Assembly: GCA_965223035.1 (NCBI GenBank)
Contig: OZ244980.1
Location: forward strand, 3,100,001 to 3,164,000
Source of the DNA: CAMDPA01 sp965223035
GTDB lineage: Bacteria; Pseudomonadota; Alphaproteobacteria; Rhizobiales; Hyphomicrobiaceae
Direction of reading: 5' to 3'
Length of the DNA stretch: 64,000 nt
In this document: positions 52,262 through 58,956 of the stretch, piece after piece
Numbering within the stretch: position 1 is the first letter of the stretch
Layout of the letters: the number at the start of each line of letters is the position of its first letter
Notes under the pieces: generated by a model
The model's database searches: none
What the model was told of the DNA's origin: nothing
Seen by the model: the letters and a program-made list of their open reading frames with translations, nothing else
Translations under genes and position numbers: made by a program

Positions 52262-52603
52262 CGTAAATCAGCTATGGTGATGGTATTGGAAACCGGTGCG
52301 ACAGACGCCGCGGTGTCGGCGAACACAGGGCAGTCATCGGGCAGTCATCGGGCAGTCATCGCGCAGTCATCGGGCAACCAGGCCAGATGGTGGCGCATGA
52401 CGCCATGGTGGTGAACCAGGAACGGTTGGCGCGGGCCGCCATCTTCCGGTGGATGACCAAGGGATGAGCCGGATCATGCAAAGTGCATCCGTCAGCCTCG
52501 GGAAACCAACCGATAGGGAACGTAGACAGAACGGGAACCGTCAAACATGGCGCCGCACCGATCAAACCGCGACGCCGACAGACGAGATAAGTCATCGATT
52601 TTA
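52262..52603. other. Spacer left of the attachment site with an 11-bp tandem repeat
   Basis: No gene is seen. At 52331-52374 the unit CAGTCATCGGG occurs four times with an 11-bp period (third copy CAGTCATCGCG). The stretch ends at the tRNA remnant that marks the integrated element. Confidence 0.6.
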
Positions 52604-52648
52604 TGGCGACCCCGGCAGGACTCGAACCTGCGACCCTCTGCTTAGAAG
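52604..52648 (-). tRNA. Displaced 3' half of tRNA-Arg(UCU), left attachment site
   Basis: Read on the minus strand the 45 bp give the anticodon loop CTTCTAA (anticodon TCT), the descending anticodon stem GCAG, the variable loop, the T arm (CGCAGGTTCGAGTCCTGCC-like), the acceptor strand GGGGTCG and an encoded CCA. The 5' half (acceptor, D arm) is missing on the right, where the sequence changes to non-tRNA DNA. This is what integration of an element into the tRNA 3' half leaves behind; the complete gene should be at the other end of the element. Confidence 0.85.
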
Positions 52649-52730
52649 TTACTGGGTACCCCTATTTAATCAAGAAGTTAGCAGTCGGACGTTTACACTT
52701 GGAGGGGCTTTTGGGGCAAAAAGTCGGACG
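52644..52730. promoter_or_regulatory. Direct repeats next to the attachment site, possible integrase arm sites
   Basis: AGAAGTTA occurs at 52644-52651 and 52673-52680. AGTCGGACG occurs at 52683-52691 and 52722-52730. Paired short repeats between an att core and an integrase gene are often arm-type binding sites of tyrosine recombinases; here that is inferred from position only. Confidence 0.45.
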
Positions 52731-52757
52731 CCCCACCGGTTGGCGTCATGTCGCCAC

Positions 52758-53912
52758 CTAGATGGCGATCCCCTCCTTGGCGATCCAGGCTTGGAGCTTG
52801 GCGATGGCGCTGTCGGCCATCTCGGGTTGTAGTACCAGGTAATGACGCATGATCTGATTGATCGACTGCATGGTGTGGCCGGTGATCGCAGAAATCTCCG
52901 CCATCGAGCAATCCGCTAACGCCAGACGCGTGACGGCGGTGTCGCGCAGGTCCTGGAAGTTTTTGTCGGCGACGGACGCAATCTCGATGGCCGCCGCGGC
53001 ACGTACGTTGCGCCAGGCGCTGTTGAACGACCTTGGAGTATGCTCACGACCATCGGCGCGGGCCACGATGGTGTCGCGCGAGAGCACGCCCAGGCGCTGC
53101 CATCGGACGCGGATGGCGCTGATGCGGGTTTGCAGCACGTCGGTCATCGGCGCGTCGATCAACGCGCCATGCTTGAACTGGCGCAGGTTGATGCGGTGCT
53201 CCTCGAACAGTCGCGGCGGCATGGCCAACACGTCACTCAAGCGCTGGCCCGAGTGCAGGGCGATGACTGTTGCGTCGCCGATCTCGGGAAAACCGATGCG
53301 GTCGGCAGCAAGGACCAAGGCTTCAAGCTCGTTGGGCAAATACAGCACCAAACGCGGTGGCGGCCGTTGGCGCTGCATTTTTTTCGCGGGGTTGGTCTCC
53401 TCATCACGCCAACCGATGCGCTCGGCGTAACTGAAAAGCGAAGACACCACGGTCATTACCCCATTGGCCATGGTGTGGCCGCGCTCGCGGTGCAGCTGCT
53501 CCCAGAACGCATACAAATGCGGCTTACGGATCGCCTTGACGTGATAGTCACCGAATGCGGCCAAGAACACGTTGGCCTTGGAGTGGTAATCTTCCTGGGT
53601 CTTGGGCTTGAGATTGGCCCAGCTGGGCGAAGCCAAGTAGCGCTGCCATAGCGCATCGCAGCAGTACTCCGATTTGAGTGGCACCTGGGGCCGGAGGCGG
53701 CGGGTGCCGGTGGCGCGCCAAACGTCGACCTCGGCGTTGATGGCGTCGGCCGCCGCGATGGCAGCCTCCAGGCCGAGCCAGTTGCCGGCCTCGTCCTTGA
53801 GATCGCGTCCCTTGTGGCCCGCTGCCCTCAGCCGTGGGCCAGGCTCCCATCGCGGCCGGCCCTTGCGCCATTTGAAATACGCCGGCGTGATCTTGGTGCG
53901 TGCGCGGGCCAT
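52758..53912 (-). CDS. int: Tyrosine recombinase/integrase
   Basis: A 384-aa phage-type integrase that inserts the element at tRNA-Arg. The N-terminal part (ARTKITPAYFKWRKGRPRWEPGPRL) is a small DNA-binding region. A SAM-like core-binding domain follows (about 90-185), then the catalytic domain. It has Arg in LHSGQRLSDVLAMPP, Arg in FQDLRDTAVTRLALA (Asp instead of the usual first His), His in GHTMQSINQIMRHYL and Tyr in that last motif. It is adjacent to the tRNA remnant and starts 25 bp before the next gene. Confidence 0.9.
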   Translation of the reverse strand: MARARTKITPAYFKWRKGRPRWEPGPRLRAAGHKGRDLKDEAGNWLGLEAAIAAADAINAEVDVWRATGTRRLRPQVPLKSEYCCDALWQRYLASPSWANLKPKTQEDYHSKANVFLAAFGDYHVKAIRKPHLYAFWEQLHRERGHTMANGVMTVVSSLFSYAERIGWRDEETNPAKKMQRQRPPPRLVLYLPNELEALVLAADRIGFPEIGDATVIALHSGQRLSDVLAMPPRLFEEHRINLRQFKHGALIDAPMTDVLQTRISAIRVRWQRLGVLSRDTIVARADGREHTPRSFNSAWRNVRAAAAIEIASVADKNFQDLRDTAVTRLALADCSMAEISAITGHTMQSINQIMRHYLVLQPEMADSAIAKLQAWIAKEGIAI

Positions 53913-53936
53913 GGCGGATCCTGTTTGGACGCTGGA

Positions 53937-54524
53937 TCAGACGACAGAGGTGGACAGACTGCCCGAGATCCCTCGCTGGTGGCAAGGCCGGGCCGCCGGA
54001 TCACGACAAATCAACTGCTCCAAATCCACCAAATCGATGAATTGGTCGGCCTGACGGCGTAGTTCATCGGCGACCATTGGCGGTTGCGTTTTTCGCGTCG
54101 AGACGATGCTGACCCGTTTGCCCTTTTTCTGCAGCGCCGCGACCAAACAGGTGAAATCCCCGTCACCGGAAAACAAGATGATATGATCAAGGGTTTTGGC
54201 GAGGCTCATGGCATCGACGGCGAGTTCGATATCCATGTTGCCCTTTGTTTTCCGCCTTCCCGAAAAGTCGGTGAACTCTTTGGTTGGCTTGGTGACCATG
54301 GTATAGCCGTTGTAATCCAACCAATCGATTAGTGGCCTGATCGACGAATACTCTTGGTCCTCGAACAGGGCGGTATAATAACAAGCCCTGATTAGGTTTC
54401 CTTTTTGCCTGAAAAAACCAAGCAACCGCTTGAAGTCGATGTCGAACGCCAACGCCTTTGCGCTCGCATAAAGGTTGGCGCCATCAATAAATAGGGCCAA
54501 CTTTTCACCAGCGTAAAAATGCAT
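53937..54524 (-). CDS. NYN-domain (LabA/DUF88-type) putative ribonuclease, element-borne copy
   Basis: A 195-aa paralogue of the chromosomal NYN protein at 30519-31193. By my own alignment roughly 150 of the first 180 residues are identical. The acidic catalytic motifs are conserved (ALFIDGANLY, KGNMDIELAVDAM, HIILFSGDGDF). The charged C-terminal tail of the host protein is replaced by a short unrelated end (CHQRGISGSLSTSVV). It sits between the integrase and other minus-strand element genes. Probably cargo captured from a related host; it may act on RNA in defence or dosage control, which is inference. Confidence 0.82.
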   Translation of the reverse strand: MHFYAGEKLALFIDGANLYASAKALAFDIDFKRLLGFFRQKGNLIRACYYTALFEDQEYSSIRPLIDWLDYNGYTMVTKPTKEFTDFSGRRKTKGNMDIELAVDAMSLAKTLDHIILFSGDGDFTCLVAALQKKGKRVSIVSTRKTQPPMVADELRRQADQFIDLVDLEQLICRDPAARPCHQRGISGSLSTSVV

Positions 54525-54566
54525 GTTTTGCCTTTCGTTGATTGCGATGAGATTGCTTGGCCGCGC

Positions 54567-54950
54567 TCAGGAATTCGTCGCGTTGGGCTGTGCGGCGGGC
54601 AGCTGGTCGCGAATGCGCGCCATGTGCACGGACACCTGATCGATCAAACGCTGACAGGCGGCGTACAAATCAGGGTCCCAGTTGCGCGTACGTTTGAGTT
54701 GGCGCGGCAATAGCCGGTGACGAATGCGGGTGGCGTCAGTCAGATCGATGCTGACGGTGGCCTTCTGCGGCGCGGCGACCGCTTGCCGGGTCACGAAGTT
54801 CCGACAGGCGCGCTTGAGATCAGGCCTGCGCATCTGGGCGATGTCATGCGGGAGCAGGCGGCGAATGAGCACAGCGTCGTCCCACGACAGGGTGACGGTG
54901 GCCAGTGCGCGATCGGTTGCGCGATTGGTTGATTGGGCTGATTGGGCCAT
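54567..54950 (-). CDS. Element protein with two internal repeats
   Basis: A 127-aa basic protein. Two units of about 40 residues align with each other: ATVTLSWDDAVLIRRLLPHDIAQMRRPDLKRACRNFV (about 17-53) and ATVSIDLTDATRIRHRLLPRQLKRTRNWDPDLYAACQRLI (about 64-103). I recognise no family. A duplicated helical unit could bind DNA or form a pseudo-dimer. It is part of the minus-strand operon that runs from 55531 to the integrase; spacing to the next gene upstream is 9 bp. Confidence 0.6.
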   Translation of the reverse strand: MAQSAQSTNRATDRALATVTLSWDDAVLIRRLLPHDIAQMRRPDLKRACRNFVTRQAVAAPQKATVSIDLTDATRIRHRLLPRQLKRTRNWDPDLYAACQRLIDQVSVHMARIRDQLPAAQPNATNS

Positions 54951-54959
54951 TGGGATTGC

Positions 54960-55274
54960 TCATTTGCTCAAGAACTGGCGATCGAGGCGGGCGCCGTCCT
55001 GCGCCAGCTGATCGGCCTCACGCGCGCCGCGGCCGGCGATGGCGTCTGACGCGGCGCGATGGGCGGTGGCAAGTGCGCGTTGCTTGGCGGTGAGCGGACG
55101 ATCGAGCCAGGCATAGATCTGCGCCCGGCTCCACACCAACGGCGTGGCGCCGCCATGCAACGGTGGCGGCATGCCCTCATCGACCACCAGGTGGCGCCAT
55201 TGCGCGTAAACCCAGCGGATGGAACGGCCGAGCTCGTCGGCCAGCTCCGCCGGCGTCATACAGGCGCCGCTCAT
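54960..55274 (-). CDS. Helix-turn-helix protein, possible excisionase/AlpA-like
   Basis: A 104-aa protein starting at ATG 55274 (MSGACMTPAELADELGRSIRWVYAQWRHLV). It shows a winged-helix MerR/excisionase-type fold with a typical TPLVWSRAQIYAWLDRP segment; the C-terminal 35 residues are helical. Proteins of this kind direct excision or activate integrase transcription. The start overlaps the stop of the upstream gene as ATGA. The frame is open to 55325, but this start fits the domain and the overlap. Confidence 0.7.
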   Translation of the reverse strand: MSGACMTPAELADELGRSIRWVYAQWRHLVVDEGMPPPLHGGATPLVWSRAQIYAWLDRPLTAKQRALATAHRAASDAIAGRGAREADQLAQDGARLDRQFLSK

Positions 55275-55531
55275 CGGTGGGCCTCGCGCCTCAAGCGCTG
55301 TTGCTGCAACGGCTGCGCCTCGCACCAGGCTTTGGCGGTGGCCTCGTCGGGCCCGGCGAAGCGGGTCAGCACCCGCCCCGGATACCGCGCCGGCGTCACC
55401 AACGCGGGCACGGCGACCGGTGAGCTGTGACAGATTTCATAGATCAGCTGGTCGTGCGCGGCGATGGCGGTGGCTCGGGCACGATGGCGACGGTGGCGGC
55501 GAGCCTGATCGGTTGAAAGCCATAACAACAT
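55271..55531 (-). CDS. Hypothetical element protein
   Basis: An 86-aa basic protein (MLLWLSTDQARRHRRHRARATAIAAHDQLIYEI, then a segment with FAGPDEATAKAWCEAQPLQQQRLRREA). No family is recognised. It overlaps the HTH gene by 4 bp, which supports translation. It is the first gene of the leftward operon; a TTGACA-containing promoter lies about 126 bp upstream. Confidence 0.5.
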   Translation of the reverse strand: MLLWLSTDQARRHRRHRARATAIAAHDQLIYEICHSSPVAVPALVTPARYPGRVLTRFAGPDEATAKAWCEAQPLQQQRLRREAHR

Positions 55532-55646
55532 GCAGATCCCCCGTGGCGGGGAACCAAGGCGGAGCTAGTCCGGCGACAAGCGAACCGACTAACTCCGCAC
55601 CGCAACGCCCCCGCAGCGTCGGCGGTGCGGGCAATCTGCTCCACAA

Positions 55647-55662
55647 TTTATGAATTTGTCAA
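55647..55662 (-). promoter_or_regulatory. Leftward promoter/operator, twin of the cro promoter
   Basis: On the minus strand TTGACAAATTCATAAA (55662 to 55647), almost identical to TTGACAAATTTCATAA at 56081-56096 on the plus strand. It would drive the leftward operon (86-aa protein to integrase). The shared sequence can serve as -35 box plus a common operator for the repressor encoded between the two sites. Confidence 0.6.
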
Positions 55663-55732
55663 CAGGGATTTTCCACAGATTATGGATGGCACTGGGTGCG
55701 ACAAATTTTCCCCGGCGGGCGCATTCGGTGGG

Positions 55733-56029
55733 TCATGAGCCGGCCTCACGGGCGGTTTGCAACGCCTTGATGGCGGTCGCCATCTCGTAGCGCAGGCCGC
55801 TCGGGTCGCCGCAAAAAATCCAATCGAGCGTTAGGTCGTAGGCCTCGCGCAGTGCGATGGCATTGCGTATTTGCGGATATTGCCGCCCTTTTTCGTACTG
55901 ATTGTAGGTGGTGGGGTTAAGACCGGCGCGGGCGGCGAAATCGGTTTGGGTGAGACCGATGGACTCGCGGGTCAAGCGGAGGCGCTCGCCTACGGCCATC
56001 GGGCTGCTCTCTTCAGGGTCGGTCATCAT
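55733..56029 (-). CDS. XRE-family repressor (cI-like)
   Basis: A 98-aa protein with an N-terminal helix-turn-helix (VGERLRLTRESIGLTQTDFAARAGLNPTTYNQYEKGRQYPQIRNAIALREAYDLTLDWIFCGD). A short helical tail completes it; there is no peptidase domain. It is transcribed divergently from the Cro-like gene and probably maintains the quiescent state of the element. ATG 56029 or 56026 are both possible starts; a TTG at 56035 is less likely. Confidence 0.82.
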   Translation of the reverse strand: MMTDPEESSPMAVGERLRLTRESIGLTQTDFAARAGLNPTTYNQYEKGRQYPQIRNAIALREAYDLTLDWIFCGDPSGLRYEMATAIKALQTAREAGS

Positions 56030-56115
56030 GACCAAGAGCTACCACACTTTTGTCTGTGCATGGCCGTCAATTCACCAACTTGACAAATTTCATAATCTAT
56101 GGATATTTCCTGCAT
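56030..56115. promoter_or_regulatory. Divergent control region of the element switch
   Basis: An AT-rich spacer between the repressor and the Cro-like gene. TTGACA at 56081-56086 is a consensus -35 box, and GATATTT about 16 bp further could be the -10. The segment AAATTTCATAATCTATGG is a candidate operator and matches the site at 55647-55662. The ribosome site of the rightward gene is weak. Confidence 0.6.
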
Positions 56116-56418
56116 ATGACAGAGGGGCGCATTGATAACGTAGTCAAACTGGTGAAGGCACTCGGCGGCCCAACGGTGGTCGGCGAGTGGCTCAACATCC
56201 GCACGACCGCGGTCTCGAATTGGTCGAGTCAGGGTTGGATACCGCCGGGCTGGCATCTGCGGCTTTATCTCGAATGCCTGCGGCGCGGGCTGGAGGTCGA
56301 CCCGGTTCTGTTCGGCGTGACCGATGAGGACGTGAGGTTCGCGGCAATGCGCTTGCGCCGGTCGCACGGCCGGCGATCGCGCCGGCGGTCGGCGGTGATC
56401 CAGCAACAGCATCGGTAA
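56116..56418 (+). CDS. Cro-like regulator
   Basis: A 100-aa DNA-binding protein (MTEGRIDNVVKLVKALGGPTVVGEWLNIRTTAVSNWSSQGWIPPGWHLRLYLECLRRGLEVDPVLFG). This is the YdaS/Cro-type fold used by temperate phages as antirepressor. The C-terminal 35 residues are Arg-rich. Start ATG 56116; the frame opens at 56050, but the domain begins here. It is the first gene of the rightward operon, opposite the cI-like gene. Confidence 0.75.
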   Translation: MTEGRIDNVVKLVKALGGPTVVGEWLNIRTTAVSNWSSQGWIPPGWHLRLYLECLRRGLEVDPVLFGVTDEDVRFAAMRLRRSHGRRSRRRSAVIQQQHR

Positions 56419-56467
56419 CACCTGTGGCGTTGTGAGTTGTGCTGCGTAGAGCAGCCGAGGGGGGCTC

Positions 56468-56827
56468 ATGACGAAATCGGACGACGGCGCCAGCCTGCTG
56501 GCCGCCACCTGGTCGGTAACCAAGCTGGCGGAGATCCGGCCCGCCGCGGGCGAACCGAGCGTGCCACCGCGCAGCGTGCGCGAATGCGGGCCGGAGACCA
56601 TTCATTTGGTGGAGGCGACGGCCGAGGCGGTGCGCCGCATCGGTCCGGAGATCACCCACACCGAGGTCACCGAACTGGCCGCGGTGATCCTGGCCAACGC
56701 CGGCCGCAACACGCCTGATGTGTTGTTCAAACTGGCGCTTGGCTACGTCGCCGCCACGGCGAACGCCGCCGGCGTTGGCCAGCGACCTGCGGTGCGGTTG
56801 GGCCCGCTGATCGAGGTGCCGGCATGA
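56468..56827 (+). CDS. Hypothetical element protein
   Basis: A 119-aa soluble protein (SLLAATWSVTKLAEIRPAAGEPSVPP, ETIHLVEATAEAVRRIGPEITHTEVTELAAVIL), largely helical. No family is recognised. It overlaps the DnaA-like gene by 4 bp (ATGA at 56824), and GAGGGGGGC lies upstream of ATG 56468. Early gene of the rightward operon. Confidence 0.55.
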   Translation: MTKSDDGASLLAATWSVTKLAEIRPAAGEPSVPPRSVRECGPETIHLVEATAEAVRRIGPEITHTEVTELAAVILANAGRNTPDVLFKLALGYVAATANAAGVGQRPAVRLGPLIEVPA

Positions 56828-57198
56828 GGGCGGCGCTGGACGGGGCGGCGCGAGTCGCCTCGCGGCGGGCGCGCGGCGGCGACCTGGCCGCCCACGGCGC
56901 CTATCGGGCAGCGGTTTTGATGAGCGCACAGACGTTTCGTGTGCCCATCGACAAGATCACGGTCGTGCCACCGCCGCACGAACGGTTCACGGCGCCACCC
57001 GAGATCACGCGCGCGCGTCGGGCAGCGCTCTACCTGGCGGTGGTCGCCTGGGATCGATCAATGCGCTCGGTGGCGCGGGCGGCCGGGTTGACGGCGGAGG
57101 GCGTGCGCAAGGCGCTGGCGGCGGTGGAGGATCTACGTGACGACGGCGAATTCGACGCGGTGATCACCCAATTGGAACGGGAGCTGGTGGGCTCATGA
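56824..57198 (+). CDS. DnaA domain IV-like DNA-binding protein
   Basis: A 124-aa protein. Residues about 33-124 (MSAQTFRVPIDKITVVPPP, then ITRARRAALYLAVVAWDRSMRSVARAAGLTAEGVRKALAAVEDLRDDGEFDAVITQLEREL) resemble the C-terminal origin-binding domain of DnaA without an AAA+ part. The usual DHTTV signature helix is replaced by TAEGV, so sequence specificity is probably different. Stand-alone domains of this kind occur in alphaproteobacterial prophages. A role in recognising the element's origin is inferred. It overlaps both neighbours by 4 bp. Confidence 0.65.
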   Translation: MRAALDGAARVASRRARGGDLAAHGAYRAAVLMSAQTFRVPIDKITVVPPPHERFTAPPEITRARRAALYLAVVAWDRSMRSVARAAGLTAEGVRKALAAVEDLRDDGEFDAVITQLERELVGS

Positions 57199-58193
57199 GC
57201 CAGGTCGTGCGCTTTTGGCAAGCCGAGATCGGCCGCAATTGGGTGGTCGCCGGCGTATTGCTGGTGTGGCTGATCAACGCCGGCATGAACTTCAACATGG
57301 GGCTGCAAACCGGCGGCGATGATCTGGTGCGCTATCTTTATGCGGCGATGTTCTTCGCGGTGGCCGGGCTCGGCGCCTACGCGGCAACCGCCCTTAACGG
57401 CGCCGACGGCTTGCAGCGGGCCGGCTTGCTGGTGGTGGTGATCTGCCAAATCGGGCTTGGGCAGATGGCCGGCTGGCAAACCCTAGGCCTCACGTTATCG
57501 CGCGGTGCAGCCGCGCTGGAAGACAAGGCCGATCAACGCGGCACCGCGCGCGATGCCCTGGCGCGAGCCAGAGCCGAACGTACCGCGATCGGACACGTGC
57601 GGCCGGCCGCCGCGATCGCGGCCGAGGCACGCCTGGAATGCTCTCGGCGGCGCGGTGGCGTCGGACCGAGGTGCACGGGGTTGCGCCGTGAACTGGCGAT
57701 GGCGGAGCGCGCGAAGGTGTTGGACCGCATGATCCCGACCCTGATGACGACCGTCGCCAGCGGCCCGAAGATCGCCGACGCCAATGCGCACTATCAGGTG
57801 CCAGCGGCGTTCGCCTCGATGATGGCCTCCAGCTGGCACGGCTCGGCGGTGACGGTGACGGCGGAGCAAGTCCGGTTCGTCTGGCTGGTGTTTCTGGTGG
57901 CGCTGATGGAGTTCATCGCCACGCTCGGCTTCTGGCTGTTCGGGGTGCGCCTCGGCCGCGATCAACAGCTGGCGCCCGCGTCGCCGGAGCGGTTCGATCC
58001 GGCCTTGCTGCCGGCGCCGCCACGGCCACGCGCCCTGCCTGCGAGCGAACAGGGCGAGAGCAGAGAAACCCCACCCCGAAACCCGCCCACGCCGCCGGCC
58101 GGCGGTGGCGCCACCAACATCATCAACGTCGGCCCAACCGCGCCCTCGCAGCACTTGCCACCGCGCATCGCGCGACGCCGTAACCTGGGGTGA
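57195..58193 (+). CDS. Element-encoded membrane protein
   Basis: A 332-aa protein with three transmembrane helices near the N-terminus (about 15-33, 48-66, 76-96). A hydrophilic helical region rich in Ala/Arg/Glu follows (about 100-200), with four cysteines, then one more helix (about 225-250) and a Pro-rich cytoplasmic tail. The topology resembles membrane proteins of phages and conjugative elements that span a coiled-coil loop. No known family. Translation is coupled to the previous gene (ATGA). Confidence 0.6.
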   Translation: MSQVVRFWQAEIGRNWVVAGVLLVWLINAGMNFNMGLQTGGDDLVRYLYAAMFFAVAGLGAYAATALNGADGLQRAGLLVVVICQIGLGQMAGWQTLGLTLSRGAAALEDKADQRGTARDALARARAERTAIGHVRPAAAIAAEARLECSRRRGGVGPRCTGLRRELAMAERAKVLDRMIPTLMTTVASGPKIADANAHYQVPAAFASMMASSWHGSAVTVTAEQVRFVWLVFLVALMEFIATLGFWLFGVRLGRDQQLAPASPERFDPALLPAPPRPRALPASEQGESRETPPRNPPTPPAGGGATNIINVGPTAPSQHLPPRIARRRNLG

Positions 58194-58197
58194 TGCG

Positions 58198-58497
58198 ATG
58201 GTTGCTGCGCAGACCATCATTGTCACCAAGCATGCCGAGCGGCGCTGCCGTCAGCGTTTGGGGCTCAAGCGCAAGGCGGTGGCCCGCACCGTCCAGAATG
58301 CCTGGAGCAACGGTCTTACGCTCGATGGCGTCGAGGACGAGGGCCGCATCCTGAAGGTCTGGGGCGGGACCATTTTCGTGTTTTCCCACGATGTGGCGGT
58401 GGTGCGCTGCGTCACCGTCTATCCACCGGGCGCGGCGTTGCGGGCTGAGCGCAGCAACCTCGCGCACATCGTTGAAGGGCAACTGGGGAGCAGGTGA
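58198..58497 (+). CDS. Hypothetical element protein, 99 aa
   Basis: Starts at ATG 58198 (MVAAQTIIVTKHAERRCRQRLGLKRKAVARTVQNAW). It is a small basic alpha/beta protein with the core LTLDGVEDEGRILKVWGGTIFVFSHDVAVVRCVTVYP, similar in outline to small phage proteins whose first line reads TKHAxxRxRxRLGLxKKAV. Function unknown. It overlaps the next gene. Confidence 0.6.
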   Translation: MVAAQTIIVTKHAERRCRQRLGLKRKAVARTVQNAWSNGLTLDGVEDEGRILKVWGGTIFVFSHDVAVVRCVTVYPPGAALRAERSNLAHIVEGQLGSR

Positions 58498-58715
58498 TGG
58501 GCTTCCAACACAGCTTCGATAGCGATGACCCGCGCGCCGGCCTGTGGGAGGTGACCGGGCGCGTCAATCGGCAGACGGAAAAGGCCATTTTGTTGGACGA
58601 CGGCACCATCAAGGCATGGTTGCCGCGCTCCAAGATCGTCATCACGGAAACCAAAAACGGCCTCGTCGAGGTGGCGATGCCAACATGGCTAGCGCAGGAG
58701 AAGGGCTATGTCTGA
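58497..58715 (+). CDS. Hypothetical small element protein, 72 aa
   Basis: A beta-rich protein (WEVTGRVNRQTEKAILLDDGTIKAWLPRSKIVIT, ending VAMPTWLAQEKGYV). The pattern suggests an OB-like or SH3-like fold, as in small phage proteins of unknown role. ATG 58497 overlaps the preceding TGA by one base; a GTG at 58494 is an alternative. It overlaps the following gene by 8 bp. Confidence 0.55.
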   Translation: MGFQHSFDSDDPRAGLWEVTGRVNRQTEKAILLDDGTIKAWLPRSKIVITETKNGLVEVAMPTWLAQEKGYV

Positions 58716-58944
58716 TCAGCATCAGGAACAATCGACCAAGTGGGTGATCGCGACCAATGGCGGTGGTTGGCAGCTCGTGTGGGCGGGCGGTGTGATGTTC
58801 TCGTCGAATGTGACCCAAGCGGTCGTGTTCGACACGCAGCATGCCGCGCAAGAGGAGCTGGAGACCTGGGTCGGCGAGATGCGTGATGCGCATCAGGTGA
58901 TGCCGCTCGATGTGCTCGCGCCGCCGCCCGACACGTCAGCCTAG
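58708..58944 (+). CDS. Hypothetical small element protein, 78 aa
   Basis: An acidic small protein (MSDQHQEQSTKWVIATNGGGWQLVWAGGVMFSSNVTQAVVFDTQHAAQEELETWV). No family is recognised. Placement between coupled genes and AGGAGAAGG upstream of ATG 58708 support expression. Confidence 0.55.
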   Translation: MSDQHQEQSTKWVIATNGGGWQLVWAGGVMFSSNVTQAVVFDTQHAAQEELETWVGEMRDAHQVMPLDVLAPPPDTSA

Positions 58945-58956
58945 CGCGGCAGCGCG

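Noticed and set aside
51442..52266. Plus-strand frame over the TPR gene start and a 154-bp element
   Set aside because: Antisense to a gene with a good ribosome site and recognisable domain; its end lies in a non-coding repeat.
52449..52832. Plus-strand frame across the tRNA remnant, containing GDPGRTRTCDPLLRS
   Set aside because: This peptide is the well-known false translation antisense to a tRNA T arm and acceptor stem; the DNA is the tRNA-Arg 3' half and att region.
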